Shown: positions 1 to 8,786, numbered from the stretch's first letter. The stretch: 29,733 bases of DNA from G020354785 sp964521285 (GCA_964521285.1 CAZFQS010000032.1:1-29733), one strand, 5' to 3'. Numbers and translations are program-made. Notes: generated by a model from the sequence alone, not told the origin.

Positions 1-154
1 CCACCAGTTTTTTCTGCCATGTGGTTGGAAGCATCGCCGAAACGGTTATTAAGCCAAGTGGGGGTATAGCAGCTTTTTTTGAAATAAACCGTAAGGCATG
101 TCTAAAACCCCAGAAAGAATCGGGATAGTGCGGATAAACTAATAATACATTCAT
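1..154 (-). CDS. B12-binding radical SAM protein, N-terminal fragment (runs off left edge)
   Basis: The reverse strand opens with an ATG at 154-152 and stays open for 51 codons to the window edge, so only the N-terminus is visible. It begins MNVLLVYPHYPDSFWGF and continues through a basic stretch to a PPLGLITVSAMLP motif. This matches the start of the cobalamin-binding (Rossmann-like) domain in B12-binding radical SAM proteins, especially the group with a C-terminal DUF4070. The radical SAM CxxxCxxC motif would lie outside the window and cannot be checked. Members are mostly uncharacterised B12-dependent radical SAM enzymes, often thought to be methyltransferases. The gene has its own 215-base upstream gap, so it is probably transcribed apart from the AraC gene behind it. 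Family assignment rests on about 50 residues only. Confidence 0.7.
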   Translation of the reverse strand, partial: MNVLLVYPHYPDSFWGFRHALRFISKKAAIPPLGLITVSAMLPTTWQKKLV

Positions 155-369
155 GGTATTTTATTTGTCTGATTACATTATTTTTTTGCTAAGATTATTT
201 TCATCCTGAAATACTGATTTTAGATTAATATCAATTAAGAAAATTCATAAAACAGGGATAGAAAGTTCACTTTATTCGAATATCCCCCTATAAATATTTT
301 TTTATGGGTTAAAGTTCTGAAAATAAATTACCAGTAGGCTTACACAATTTCAGAAAATAATTATATAAT

Positions 370-909
370 TCACACATCTTCGAGCCCGATTCGTCTTTTA
401 TACTTAAGATTCCTAAAGTACGAAGGAGTGAGACCGGTTATTTTTTTAAATTGATTGGACAGGTGGGACACGCTACTATAATGCATTTTATCAGCTATTT
501 CGGTAAAATTAAGCTCATCATATACTATCAATTCTTTTACCCTTTCGATTTTATGTAATAGATAAAACTTTTCGATAGTCATACCTTTTACTTCAGAAAA
601 GAGGTTAGCGAGATAAGTATAGTCATAATCCAGCTTTTCACTCAGGAAATCGGATAAATTCACTTTAATTTGTTCATCTCTATAATGAACCAGTTCAATG
701 ATAATATTCTTTATTTTCTCAACCAATATACTTTTTTTATCATCCATCAGTTCAAGCCCTGACTTTTTTAAGCCTTTGCTAAATTGATGTAATTGCTCAG
801 GTGAAATGTTTTCTTTGATTTCCGCTTCACCCAGGTCTACGGATATATAATGCAGCCCAAGTTTTTCCAACTCTGATTTCACCACCATCTTGCATCTAAT
901 GCAAACCAT
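370..909 (-). CDS. AraC-family regulator with an HMA-like CxxC N-terminus
   Basis: This 179-residue protein has an AraC-type double helix-turn-helix in its last about 100 residues, including a first helix-turn-helix around LNFTEIADKMHYSS and the conserved second-helix region FKKITGLTPSYFRN. The N-terminus MVCIRCKMVVKSELEKLGL looks like a heavy-metal-associated (HMA) half-domain with a CxxC pair (Cys3 and Cys6). Reading upstream in frame from the annotated ATG gives K-L-Y-I-K-N preceded by a CTG at 930-928. That completes the first beta-strand of an HMA fold, so translation may really start at CTG and add 7 residues. It is divergent from the Nramp-family gene across 113 bases, and control of that transporter in response to a metal or thiol signal is a reasonable inference. 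The middle about 60 residues are not recognised. Confidence 0.85.
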   Translation of the reverse strand: MVCIRCKMVVKSELEKLGLHYISVDLGEAEIKENISPEQLHQFSKGLKKSGLELMDDKKSILVEKIKNIIIELVHYRDEQIKVNLSDFLSEKLDYDYTYLANLFSEVKGMTIEKFYLLHKIERVKELIVYDELNFTEIADKMHYSSVSHLSNQFKKITGLTPSYFRNLKYKRRIGLEDV

Positions 910-1022
910 ATTTTTAATATACAGTTTCAGCCTGTGATAATATTACTTCTATAATAAGGTATAAACATTTATCTATGTAAATATAAGACAATTAAAATAT
1001 TTTTTCATCTTTTCAAAGGAAT

Positions 1023-2456
1023 TTGCAGATAAATTCCATAATTGAACCCCAAAGAATTAAGCAAAAAGACAAGATAAAAACGCTGCCGAAAGGTCTGGCA
1101 ATACTTACAATACTGGGACCCGGACTTGTATGGACTTCAGATTTGGTAGGATCAGGGGAGGTTATAATAACAACACGGAATGGAGCTATTCTTGGAATAG
1201 CTGTGTTATGGGCAATAGTTATTGGTATTTTTCTAAAATGCTGGATCGGACTGAGCGGAGCCAGATATACAGTTTGTACAGGAGAAGGTATGATAGACAT
1301 GTTTTCCAGAATTCCCGGTCCGCGCAACTGGATCGTCTGGATAGTAATGGTAATTCAGCTTATTAGTGCAGCTATAGGTATGGGGGCACTTGCATCTGCA
1401 TCCGGAAATTTCCTTCATTGGCTGGTTCCGCTTCAGCCAAAAATTGCCGGCTGGTCAATCAGTATTATAGCATTAATAGTATTATGGTCCGGGAGATTTA
1501 ACATTTTAAAATTTATTATGACATTCCTTGTAGCCATAATGTGTATAGGGACTATTTATGTTGCCGTTGTTGTATCGCCATCTCTGTCAGAATTATTCAA
1601 AGGATTGTTATTTAAAATTCCTGAAGTACCTGACTGGGCGATAAGCAAGGCAGGAGTAAGAGAGAACCCCTGGCGTGAGATCCTACCATTATTAGGATGG
1701 GCTGCAGGCGGTTTTGGCAGTCAGGTCTGGTACACTTACTGGGTACTGGGTGAAGGCTATGGTATGGCAAACAGAAAAGAATACGGACAACCTGCTGATT
1801 TGGATGAATTGATAAATTTAAATAAGGAAGATGCTCATAAATTAAAAGGCTGGTGCCGCATTGTTAACGTAGATGCATCATTGGCAATGATTATAACAGC
1901 AGTTCTGTCAGTGTGTTTTCTGATAGCCGGAGCAATGATTCTGAGGCCATTGGAACTGGCACCTGAAGACAGCGAATTAGCTTTCACTTTATCAAAAATA
2001 TTCAGCTCCCGGTGGGGACAGGCAGGAGGTTATCTGTTTATACTCTCCGGCACTGCGGCTTTGAGCGGGACGCTGATGGTCCAGATGGCCGGATGGCCGA
2101 GATTAATAGCCGATACAGTCCGTATATGCATCCCAAAATTTGGCAGGATTTTCAGATGGGCAATTCAGTTCAGGATATTCCTGGTTTTCTTCTTCTTAAC
2201 TAACATGCTAATAGTCTTTACATTTGGCATCCGTCCGGTTTTTCTGGTGAAAACTGCTGCTGTTCTTGATGGCTTGATTCTTACTCCAGTACAGGCCATA
2301 TGCGTATTTATCGGTTTGTTTTTTATTATGCCAAAGCTATTTACCAGAGATATATATAATATTATAAGGCCGCATTGGATATATGCATTATTCTTAATTC
2401 TTGCAGTTATCGTCTTTGGTTATTTTTGTGTCTTCCAGGTTCCTTATATAATATAA
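1023..2456 (+). CDS. Nramp (SLC11)-family transporter, diverged metal-site clade
   Basis: A polytopic membrane protein of 477 residues with about 11 hydrophobic segments and the Nramp opening LTILGPGLVW. Canonical Nramp proteins bind divalent metal with DPGN in TM1 and an MPH motif in TM6. Here the TM1 position reads GSGE (residues 43-46) and the TM6 region reads GGFGSQVWYTYW (229-240), so neither canonical metal motif is present. It belongs to a diverged Nramp branch whose substrate cannot be assumed to be Mn or Fe. The start is taken as TTG at 1023 because no in-frame ATG occurs before residue 90 and a TAA at 993-995 closes the frame upstream. An AAAGGA at 1015-1020 is uncomfortably close to this TTG, so a nearby non-ATG start remains possible. 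It probably shares a divergent control region with the AraC gene. Confidence 0.85.
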   Translation: MQINSIIEPQRIKQKDKIKTLPKGLAILTILGPGLVWTSDLVGSGEVIITTRNGAILGIAVLWAIVIGIFLKCWIGLSGARYTVCTGEGMIDMFSRIPGPRNWIVWIVMVIQLISAAIGMGALASASGNFLHWLVPLQPKIAGWSISIIALIVLWSGRFNILKFIMTFLVAIMCIGTIYVAVVVSPSLSELFKGLLFKIPEVPDWAISKAGVRENPWREILPLLGWAAGGFGSQVWYTYWVLGEGYGMANRKEYGQPADLDELINLNKEDAHKLKGWCRIVNVDASLAMIITAVLSVCFLIAGAMILRPLELAPEDSELAFTLSKIFSSRWGQAGGYLFILSGTAALSGTLMVQMAGWPRLIADTVRICIPKFGRIFRWAIQFRIFLVFFFLTNMLIVFTFGIRPVFLVKTAAVLDGLILTPVQAICVFIGLFFIMPKLFTRDIYNIIRPHWIYALFLILAVIVFGYFCVFQVPYII

Positions 2457-2468
2457 AGGGCCATGTGG

Positions 2469-2541
2469 GAGGGGACAGCGCCCATATTTTTTGAGGGTCC
2501 GACACCTGAAAGGAGTCAGGCCCTCCAGCACGCTTTCCCTC
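2469..2541. repeat. REP-like nested palindrome, copy A
   Basis: The core at 2493-2525 folds as two 14-base arms, GAGGGTCCGACACC and GGAGTCAGGCCCTC, around a TGAAA loop, pairing with a few mismatches and G-U pairs. An outer inverted repeat brackets it: GAGGGGACAGCG at the left and CGCTTTCCCTC at the right. The same layout and core occur at 3480-3577. Copy A lies between the converging ends of the Nramp gene and the small gene at 2540, and its right arm overlaps that gene's stop codon. It could act as a bidirectional terminator or mRNA-stabilising hairpin. No transposase is nearby. Confidence 0.7.
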
Positions 2542-3028
2542 AAGACATTTTCTCCAGTATTACTTTAAGAATCTGGCTATTGGGAATTATATAATATTTT
2601 ACAAGATACATATTGACTTCAGGCAACCAGATAATCACATTTCTCAAAACTTCATAGGTTTGCCTGTTATAAAATTTCCAGTCAATATTATGCAAATGCA
2701 AAGGCCTTGTATATTCCATCGACTCTGAAATTATTAATGATAAACGTTGCCCGTTTAAAAAAATTCTGTAATTATCATGGTTAAGGTGCATTACTTCAAG
2801 TTTAAGTATACTCCTGTTATGATTGCTCCTGCGGAAACTTATAATTCTTATTTCCTGATCTATATTTTTTTCAATTACCGGATAGTTGAGCCTATGAATA
2901 TTGATCCCTGTTGATTTTAATATTGTTTTCATACTATAAAAGTTTTTTATTAAGCTTGTATGGAGCCCACATGATTTAGCTATACCTGTCTTTAATAAAG
3001 GTATTATGTGGGATTCATGACAATGCAT
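2540..3028 (-). CDS. Hypothetical protein, possibly Hsp20-like fold
   Basis: An open frame of 162 residues that I do not recognise with certainty. The N-terminal 32 residues look unlike the rest; an internal Met33 (ATG at 2932-2930), beginning MKTILKSTGINIHRL, is a more natural start. Residues about 95-160 are rich in alternating beta-strand patterns with a central IIWLPEVNMYLVKYYIIP segment. That is loosely reminiscent of the beta-sandwich of small heat-shock (Hsp20/alpha-crystallin) proteins, but this is only an impression. There is no signal peptide or membrane segment. The gene converges on the Nramp gene, with the REP-like element between them. It could also be a decaying gene. Confidence 0.45.
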   Translation of the reverse strand: MHCHESHIIPLLKTGIAKSCGLHTSLIKNFYSMKTILKSTGINIHRLNYPVIEKNIDQEIRIISFRRSNHNRSILKLEVMHLNHDNYRIFLNGQRLSLIISESMEYTRPLHLHNIDWKFYNRQTYEVLRNVIIWLPEVNMYLVKYYIIPNSQILKVILEKMS

Positions 3029-3090
3029 TTAAGAATTTTTTATTTAAATGTTCTGAGATAATAATAGAATAATATTTATTAAGATTTTTA

Positions 3091-3411
3091 TTACATGAAA
3101 CAACAGGGAGGGGGAATATCTGAAATGAAAGCTAAAATCAGATGTCTTATATAAATAACTCCTTTAACCTGATAGTTTGAGATAATATCAACATAAGGGA
3201 AGTATATACTTAAATTTTCAACCTGATAAAAGCCATCAAAATCTGGTTCAAAATCTTCGGCATCGAATAATGTGATATGATTTTGCAAACTTTCAGAAGT
3301 GTCATTTTTAATATATGCAGTACTGTTTTGGGGTGCATAGGACATGCCGGAAGAACAGCAGAAACTTTGGGTAAAGCCCAGAACAAGTAGTAAATAAAAT
3401 ACCTGTTTCAT
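3091..3411 (-). CDS. Small secreted protein of unknown function
   Basis: 106 residues with a convincing N-terminal signal peptide (MKQVFYLLLVLGFTQSF) followed by CCSSGMS. A cysteine pair directly after the hydrophobic core hints at a lipoprotein, but the preceding residues do not make a standard lipobox. The mature part is acidic in the middle (FDAEDFEPDFDGF) and ends abruptly with PPPCCFM. No family is recognised, and the ending may mean the gene is a truncated remnant. It lies tail-to-head with the gene at 2540 on the same strand and is divergent from the ECF sigma gene, with REP-like copy B in the gap. Confidence 0.45.
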   Translation of the reverse strand: MKQVFYLLLVLGFTQSFCCSSGMSYAPQNSTAYIKNDTSESLQNHITLFDAEDFEPDFDGFYQVENLSIYFPYVDIISNYQVKGVIYIRHLILAFISDIPPPCCFM

Positions 3412-3479
3412 TCCTGAGATTTTATATTTCTAAATTTATTTATTATTATCTGACTTTAAAAGTTAAATTTTGTTAATAT

Positions 3480-3577
3480 GGGGAACAGCTCCCATATTTT
3501 TTGAGGGCCTGACACCTGAAAGGATTTGGACCCTCATGAACGTCATGTAATTGAAAAATATGTGTCCTGTCCTCCCC
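3480..3577. repeat. REP-like nested palindrome, copy B
   Basis: Second copy of the element at 2469-2541, here with fuller outer arms. The core at 3503-3535 again starts GAGGG, contains GACACCTGAAAGGA and ends CCCTC, folding around a TGAAA loop. The outer left arm, GGGGAACAGCTCCCATATTT, is mirrored at the right by AAAAATATG...CTCCCC (3554-3577), making a roughly 98-base nested inverted repeat. The stretch CCCATATTTTTTGAGGG is identical in both copies. It sits in the divergent gap between the small secreted protein gene and the sigma factor gene. Confidence 0.7.
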
Positions 3578-3633
3578 ATTATTAAATTTTCATTTAATAA
3601 CTTTATCTGAATTTTACATCAGCCTGATTATTT

Positions 3634-4212
3634 ATGGATAAGATTAAATCCGCATTAGCTAAAGACGGGGCCAACTATTTATTTCGCCGTTTCAGGAAAG
3701 GAGATAATATAGCTTTTGATAAACTATTTAAAAAATTTTACCCCAGATTGTACGATTTTGCATTCAAGGTAGTCAGGAATAAGGAAATAGCTGAAGATAT
3801 TGTTCAGGATATTTTTATAAGGCTGTGGGAAAAAAAGGAAAATATTAAACCTGTCAACATTGAAGGTTTTATTTTTAAAGTTTTAAAGAACCAGTGTATC
3901 TCATATCTGAGAAATATAAAAATTATTGATAATATAAAACTTAACCTTAATGATCTGACTAACATTGAAGAGCTTTACAGGATCGACTTTATAAGAGATG
4001 AACCCTATGTTCTGGTCGAAAAGGAATTGCAGCTTGAAATTGATAAGATTATTAACAGGTTACCTGACCGGTGTAAAGAGGTATTTATTCTGAGCAGGTT
4101 AAACGGACTTAAAAACAGGGAAATTGCGCACAAATTAGGGATAAACATAAAAAATGTTGAAAGGCATATAACAAAAGCGCTAATGATTTTTAGAAAACAT
4201 TTTTCAGGATAA
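3634..4212 (+). CDS. ECF-type RNA polymerase sigma factor (FecI-like)
   Basis: 192 residues with both defining sigma domains. Region 2 covers about residues 18-85, with the core-binding helix and a recognisable NKEIAEDIVQDIFIRLWEKK segment. Region 4 covers about 128-190, with LPDRCKEVFILSRLNGLKNREIA and the recognition helix before the C-terminal RHITKAL stretch. The length is normal for Bacteroidota ECF sigma factors. The next gene is its FecR-like anti-sigma factor, then an STN-containing SusC, the standard layout for trans-envelope signalling in which substrate binding at the outer membrane receptor releases the sigma factor. It probably drives transcription of the downstream susCD-like genes. 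Confidence 0.95.
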   Translation: MDKIKSALAKDGANYLFRRFRKGDNIAFDKLFKKFYPRLYDFAFKVVRNKEIAEDIVQDIFIRLWEKKENIKPVNIEGFIFKVLKNQCISYLRNIKIIDNIKLNLNDLTNIEELYRIDFIRDEPYVLVEKELQLEIDKIINRLPDRCKEVFILSRLNGLKNREIAHKLGINIKNVERHITKALMIFRKHFSG

Positions 4213-4318
4213 AACCCTCCTTTCATTTCTTATTACTGTCTTAAAATTTATTTACGCAAAAGGCATTAATAATCATTATTTTAAATAATATTTCCCTTTT
4301 TTAAATTCTAAAAAATAA

Positions 4319-4350
4319 GAATCAGAGGATGGGTTTATTTCAGCTGATTC
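4319..4350. promoter_or_regulatory. Inverted repeat upstream of the fecR-like gene
   Basis: Perfect 7-base arms GAATCAG (4319-4325) and CTGATTC (4344-4350) separated by 18 bases, 24 bases before the ATG of the anti-sigma gene. The spacing suits either a protein operator or an mRNA hairpin in the leader. The 161-base gap between sigma and anti-sigma genes otherwise shows only AT-rich sequence. Its role is inferred from position alone. Confidence 0.35.
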
Positions 4351-4373
4351 GTTAATATATAAAAGGGATTATT

Positions 4374-5384
4374 ATGAAAAATGAATTTAAGAATATTGAT
4401 GACTTAATAGAAAGATACCTTACCGGTAATCTTTCTGAAGATGAGTATCAGAAACTAAATGCATTCATTAAAGACAGTAAAGAAAATGAACGGTATTTCC
4501 GGGAGTTTAAAGAAAAGTGGGAGCCGGAAATGGATGAAAACACAGATAAAAGCTGGCAGAAACTTAGCAGCAGAATTCACCGGTTAACCATGTTAAACGA
4601 AAGTTTTGGAAAGAAGACAAATCTGTATATCAACATAAGAAGGATTGCGGCTTTATTAATTATTGGTTTATTTATCGGCGGTACTATAATTACATTTAAT
4701 TTATATAAGAAACGCCAATCAGTAAGTACACTGGTTTTTGAAGCACCGCAGGGAGAAAAATCAAAAGTAGTACTGACAGATAGCACAGTCATCTGGCTAA
4801 ACAGCAGTAGTAAAATACAATTAAATAATAATTACAATGTACTGAACAGAAAGGTGCAATTAGAGGGTGAAGCTTATTTTGAAGTTACAGGTGACACACG
4901 GTTACCTTTTAAAGTTACAACTAAAGACCTTGATATAGTTGTTTTAGGGACAAAATTCAATATTATTGCATATCCTGAGGAAAATATTACTGAAACATCT
5001 GTAATAGAAGGAGTAGTAGAGGTTACAACAAAGACAAAGCCCGTAACAAAAAAGGTTACCATAAGACAAAATCAGAAAGTCACCTATGATAAAAACAACA
5101 ATACTTTATCATATAAATCAACAAATCCGAAGATAGACATCGCCTGGATGAACAATACGCTGATTTTTGATAACGAACATTATCTCAAAGTATTTAACAA
5201 GCTGGAAAAATGGTATGGTGTTGATATAGAAGTTGTCGGATCAATAAATTACGAACCTCACTACACCTTTAAGATCAAGACAGAATCTCTCAGTGAGATG
5301 CTTAATCTGTTAAACATTATAGCGCCAATAGAATATAAAATTGACGGTGATAAAGTAACAATAAAATTTTTGAATAAGGAATGA
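4374..5384 (+). CDS. FecR-family anti-sigma factor
   Basis: 336 residues. A cytoplasmic N-terminal sigma-binding part (about 1-88, with the LIERYLTGNLSEDEYQKL start typical of Bacteroidota FecR proteins) is followed by one membrane span at about 90-110. A periplasmic FecR domain runs from about 118 to 225 (FEAPQGEKSKVVLTDSTVIWLNSSS, split here as FEAPQGEKSKVVL and DSTVIWLNSSS, then GEAYFEV). A C-terminal DUF4974-like secretin/TonB-type domain lies at about 262-333. The single-span topology fits relay of a signal from the STN domain of the next gene's receptor to the upstream ECF sigma factor. The gene is complete and intact. Confidence 0.95.
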   Translation: MKNEFKNIDDLIERYLTGNLSEDEYQKLNAFIKDSKENERYFREFKEKWEPEMDENTDKSWQKLSSRIHRLTMLNESFGKKTNLYINIRRIAALLIIGLFIGGTIITFNLYKKRQSVSTLVFEAPQGEKSKVVLTDSTVIWLNSSSKIQLNNNYNVLNRKVQLEGEAYFEVTGDTRLPFKVTTKDLDIVVLGTKFNIIAYPEENITETSVIEGVVEVTTKTKPVTKKVTIRQNQKVTYDKNNNTLSYKSTNPKIDIAWMNNTLIFDNEHYLKVFNKLEKWYGVDIEVVGSINYEPHYTFKIKTESLSEMLNLLNIIAPIEYKIDGDKVTIKFLNKE

Positions 5385-5457
5385 ATTTTTTAGTAAATAA
5401 AAGTCTCCATTAATTTAAATAAATCTGGTACAAATTATTAACCAAAAAACAACCAAA

Positions 5458-8400
5458 ATGAATAAATTTATTAATTATTTACTTTGCAAAGTATTAACTT
5501 TTAACAGGTACTTTTTAATTATGAAATTTATACTGTTATTTCTGTCACTAAGCTTTTTTCAGTTATCTGCCAATTATTCACAGAAGATGATGCTTAGAGT
5601 TTCAATGGAGGACGTAACCCTTAAGGATGTGCTGGCAGAAATTGAAAAACAAAGTGAGTTTACTTTCTTATTTGATAATACAAAAATCAACGTACTGAGA
5701 AAAGTAACCGTTGATTTTAATAAAGAGGACATTGAAGAAGTGTTGAATGAATTATTTTATAATACCGAGATTAATTATAAAATTGTTAAAAACCAGATTT
5801 TGCTCGACAACAAATTCCAGAACCAGGAATTCCAGCCAATAAAAGTTACAGGTTTAGTAAAATCTGAAGATGAACCCCTGCCAGGGGTAAATATTTATAT
5901 AAAGGGTACCACAATTGGGACAATTACAGATATTTCCGGAAAATATAAAATAGAGGTTCCTAATGAAAATGCAATTTTAGTTTTTAAATATATAGGGTAT
6001 AAACCCCAGGAAATTCCTGTTGCCGGGAATACAGAAATTAATGTTAACCTTGTTTTTGAAGCTGAATACCTCGATGAAATTGTAGTTATCGGATATGGAA
6101 TTGTAAAGAAGATAGACCTCACAGGGGCACTGGCAACACTTAAGGAAGATGATTTTAATCACGGACTGGTATCAACGCCGGAACAAATGATCCAGGGGAA
6201 GGTGGCAGGAGTAAAGATCACTTCCAACAGCGGTGAGCCCGGTGCAGGATCTACTATTCAAATCCGAGGTATGAGTTCAATAAGGACAAACCAGCAACCA
6301 TTATTTGTTGTGGATGGTATACCCCTGGATATTCAAAGTACTGTTCCTGACGCCATGATATCAGGTGGATGGGCACATGGCGCATCAACAAGCCCTTTTA
6401 ATTTTATAAATCCCAACGATATTGAGTCAATAGACATTCTTAAAGATGCTTCGGCAACTGCAATATACGGTTCGCGCGGGGCAAACGGCGTAATTATAAT
6501 AACCACCAAAAAAGGAGGAACAGGAGCACCAGAGATTAAATACTCGACATATTACAGTATATCCAGGATCCCTCGTACTATTGAAGTTTTATCGGCAGAT
6601 TCATTTGTAAGCACAAGAGTTAGATTGCTAAGAAATGTAGATGAAGATGATGCCTCACACTATGGATTTTCAACAGACTGGCAGGATGAGATATTCAGAA
6701 CAGCCTACTCCCACAATCATAATATTTCCATATCCGGAGGGACTGAAAGAGGTTCATACCATGCATCCTTCAATTATCTTGACCAGCAGGGGATTATCAG
6801 GAAATCAGACCTGGACAGGATAACCGGACGTATAAATATATCCCAGAAAGCACTTGACGACAGGTTCACTATTGATGCTAAAATTACCGCCTCTCAGGTG
6901 AAAGAAAACCGCCTGCCCATAGGCGAAACAACAACTGCTGACGGGGACTTGTTAGTTCAGGCCATACAGGCAAATCCGACAATGCCCGTATATGATACAG
7001 CAACAGGTGAACTATTTCAAGTCCCAAGAGTTATTAATCCTGTTGCCCTGCTTGAATACAATGACGACGAGACTAAAACCAATAAAATACTCGCAAGTAT
7101 TTCTCCTTCAATAGAAATTATTAAAGGGCTGACATATAAGCTAAACATGGGCCTGGACCGTTCGATCTCAGTTCGGAGAAATGACCAGTACTCGGCTTAT
7201 ACTTACCCTGCAACAGGAGCAATAGGGGCAATCGCAGAGAAAAATATTACCAATTATGTTATAGAAAATACATTGTCGTATTCAACAAAAATAGGCAATA
7301 ATCATAATATCAATATGTTGGCAGGGCATTCGTACCAGTATTTTTTTACTGAAGGAGTCGGAATTTATGCCAGATATGTGAAATCCGATGATCTTCTCCG
7401 CCCGACATATAATATTGAAACTAATGATGATGAGGATGTATGGGCTTATGCTCTTAAAAATGAGATGCAGTCTTTCTTTGGAAGGATTAATTATAATCTG
7501 ATGGAAAAGTATTTATTTACCGCAACTATCAGGCGTGACGGTTCATCGAAGTTTAGTGAGAACAATAAGTACGGGGACTTTCCTTCATTCGCCTTCGCAT
7601 GGAGGCTCTCACAGGAAGATTTTATCAGGAACCTGAATGTATTCGACAATCTTAAATTAAGAGTAGGCTGGGGGAAAACAGGCAACCAGGAAATAGGCTC
7701 GAAACATTCGCTTTTTGCCCTTTCTGCAACATCCGATTCCAGGGCTTACCTTAGTGGCGGGATCGATAACCCTATAACATATGGTATAGTGCTCGCCAAA
7801 ACTCCTAGTCCGGATATAGCATGGGAAACTACGGTCTCTACCAATTTTGGTATTGATTTCGGATTTTTCCGCGGTAAGCTTTACGGCTCCGTGGATTATT
7901 TCCATAAGAAAACTACGGATATGCTGGTGGATGTACCTGCAAAACAGCCGGCTCCTACTGAAACACAGCTGATCAATGTAGTTCAGGGTTATGTCCTGAA
8001 TAAAGGTATTGAGATAGAGCTAAACAGTGTTATTTTAACAAGGGAAGATTTTTTATGGGAAGCAAATGGTTCTTTTACCAAAATTAATAATGTTGTCGAA
8101 GATTTGCCGGTGTCTCTTATTCAGACAGGCAGGGGAAGCGGACAGGGTATGTCGAGTGTCACCGTGCAAGTCATCACAAACGGGAAGCCTATGAACACTT
8201 TCTACGGATATAATTTCCTGGAGTTTGATTCAGCAGGGATGGGAGTATATCAGGAAGGCGGAAGCGGAAACGATACCCTGGTTTATTTAGGATCTCCTCA
8301 TCCCGATTTTATATGGGGATTAAGCAGTAATCTTATTTATAAGAATTTTGATTTCAGTTTCTTTTTTGAAGGAGTACAGGGAAATTTAATTTATAATAAT

Positions 8401-8769
8401 ACAGCCAATTCAGTTGGGATAATGGGTAATTTGCGGTCATCAAAGAACACATTTCCTGAATCTGTTGAATCAGGAGAAAGTCCTTCAAATTCATTACGCT
8501 TTTCAGACAGGTTTCTTGAAGACGGGTCTTACCTGAGGCTGGCGAATGTAACATTAGGATATAATTTACCTTTGAAAAAATTTACTCTAATTGATAATCT
8601 TAGATTATATGTAACAGCTTCCAATTTATTTGTAATTACCGATTATTCAGGATATGATCCCGATATAAATACTGATGCATCTGTTGATGGTGTTAATTCA
8701 ATTGGAATAGATAACTCAAGCTATCCGAAATCCAGAACATTTTTATTCGGGATGAATCTTACATTTTAA
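5458..8769 (+). CDS. SusC/RagA-family TonB-dependent outer membrane receptor with STN domain
   Basis: 1103 residues, full length for a signalling SusC. In order: a long signal sequence (second Met22 begins the hydrophobic MKFILLFLSLSFFQLSA core); an STN domain at about 45-120 that would contact the FecR partner; a carboxypeptidase-regulatory-like beta-sandwich at about 130-205 (VTGLVKSEDEPLPGVNI); a plug domain with the SusC signature around VVDGIPLD and GSRGANGVIIITTKKG; and a beta-barrel ending in FGMNLTF with the usual C-terminal aromatic residue. The long start at 5458 is kept because Bacteroidota STN-SusC proteins often carry such a pre-signal extension. It should import an oligosaccharide or glycopeptide with the SusD partner encoded 17 bases downstream. 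Confidence 0.95.
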   Translation: MNKFINYLLCKVLTFNRYFLIMKFILLFLSLSFFQLSANYSQKMMLRVSMEDVTLKDVLAEIEKQSEFTFLFDNTKINVLRKVTVDFNKEDIEEVLNELFYNTEINYKIVKNQILLDNKFQNQEFQPIKVTGLVKSEDEPLPGVNIYIKGTTIGTITDISGKYKIEVPNENAILVFKYIGYKPQEIPVAGNTEINVNLVFEAEYLDEIVVIGYGIVKKIDLTGALATLKEDDFNHGLVSTPEQMIQGKVAGVKITSNSGEPGAGSTIQIRGMSSIRTNQQPLFVVDGIPLDIQSTVPDAMISGGWAHGASTSPFNFINPNDIESIDILKDASATAIYGSRGANGVIIITTKKGGTGAPEIKYSTYYSISRIPRTIEVLSADSFVSTRVRLLRNVDEDDASHYGFSTDWQDEIFRTAYSHNHNISISGGTERGSYHASFNYLDQQGIIRKSDLDRITGRINISQKALDDRFTIDAKITASQVKENRLPIGETTTADGDLLVQAIQANPTMPVYDTATGELFQVPRVINPVALLEYNDDETKTNKILASISPSIEIIKGLTYKLNMGLDRSISVRRNDQYSAYTYPATGAIGAIAEKNITNYVIENTLSYSTKIGNNHNINMLAGHSYQYFFTEGVGIYARYVKSDDLLRPTYNIETNDDEDVWAYALKNEMQSFFGRINYNLMEKYLFTATIRRDGSSKFSENNKYGDFPSFAFAWRLSQEDFIRNLNVFDNLKLRVGWGKTGNQEIGSKHSLFALSATSDSRAYLSGGIDNPITYGIVLAKTPSPDIAWETTVSTNFGIDFGFFRGKLYGSVDYFHKKTTDMLVDVPAKQPAPTETQLINVVQGYVLNKGIEIELNSVILTREDFLWEANGSFTKINNVVEDLPVSLIQTGRGSGQGMSSVTVQVITNGKPMNTFYGYNFLEFDSAGMGVYQEGGSGNDTLVYLGSPHPDFIWGLSSNLIYKNFDFSFFFEGVQGNLIYNNTANSVGIMGNLRSSKNTFPESVESGESPSNSLRFSDRFLEDGSYLRLANVTLGYNLPLKKFTLIDNLRLYVTASNLFVITDYSGYDPDINTDASVDGVNSIGIDNSSYPKSRTFLFGMNLTF

Positions 8770-8786
8770 CTAAAAATCTGAAAACA

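Noticed and set aside
280..306. Hairpin-like CCCCTATAAA...TTTATGGG after the AraC gene
   Set aside because: Pairing is imperfect and AT-rich, and no T-run follows in the direction of transcription.
1013..1327. Antisense open frame over the 5' part of the Nramp gene
   Set aside because: It would overlap the divergent promoter region and the conserved transporter; no family match.
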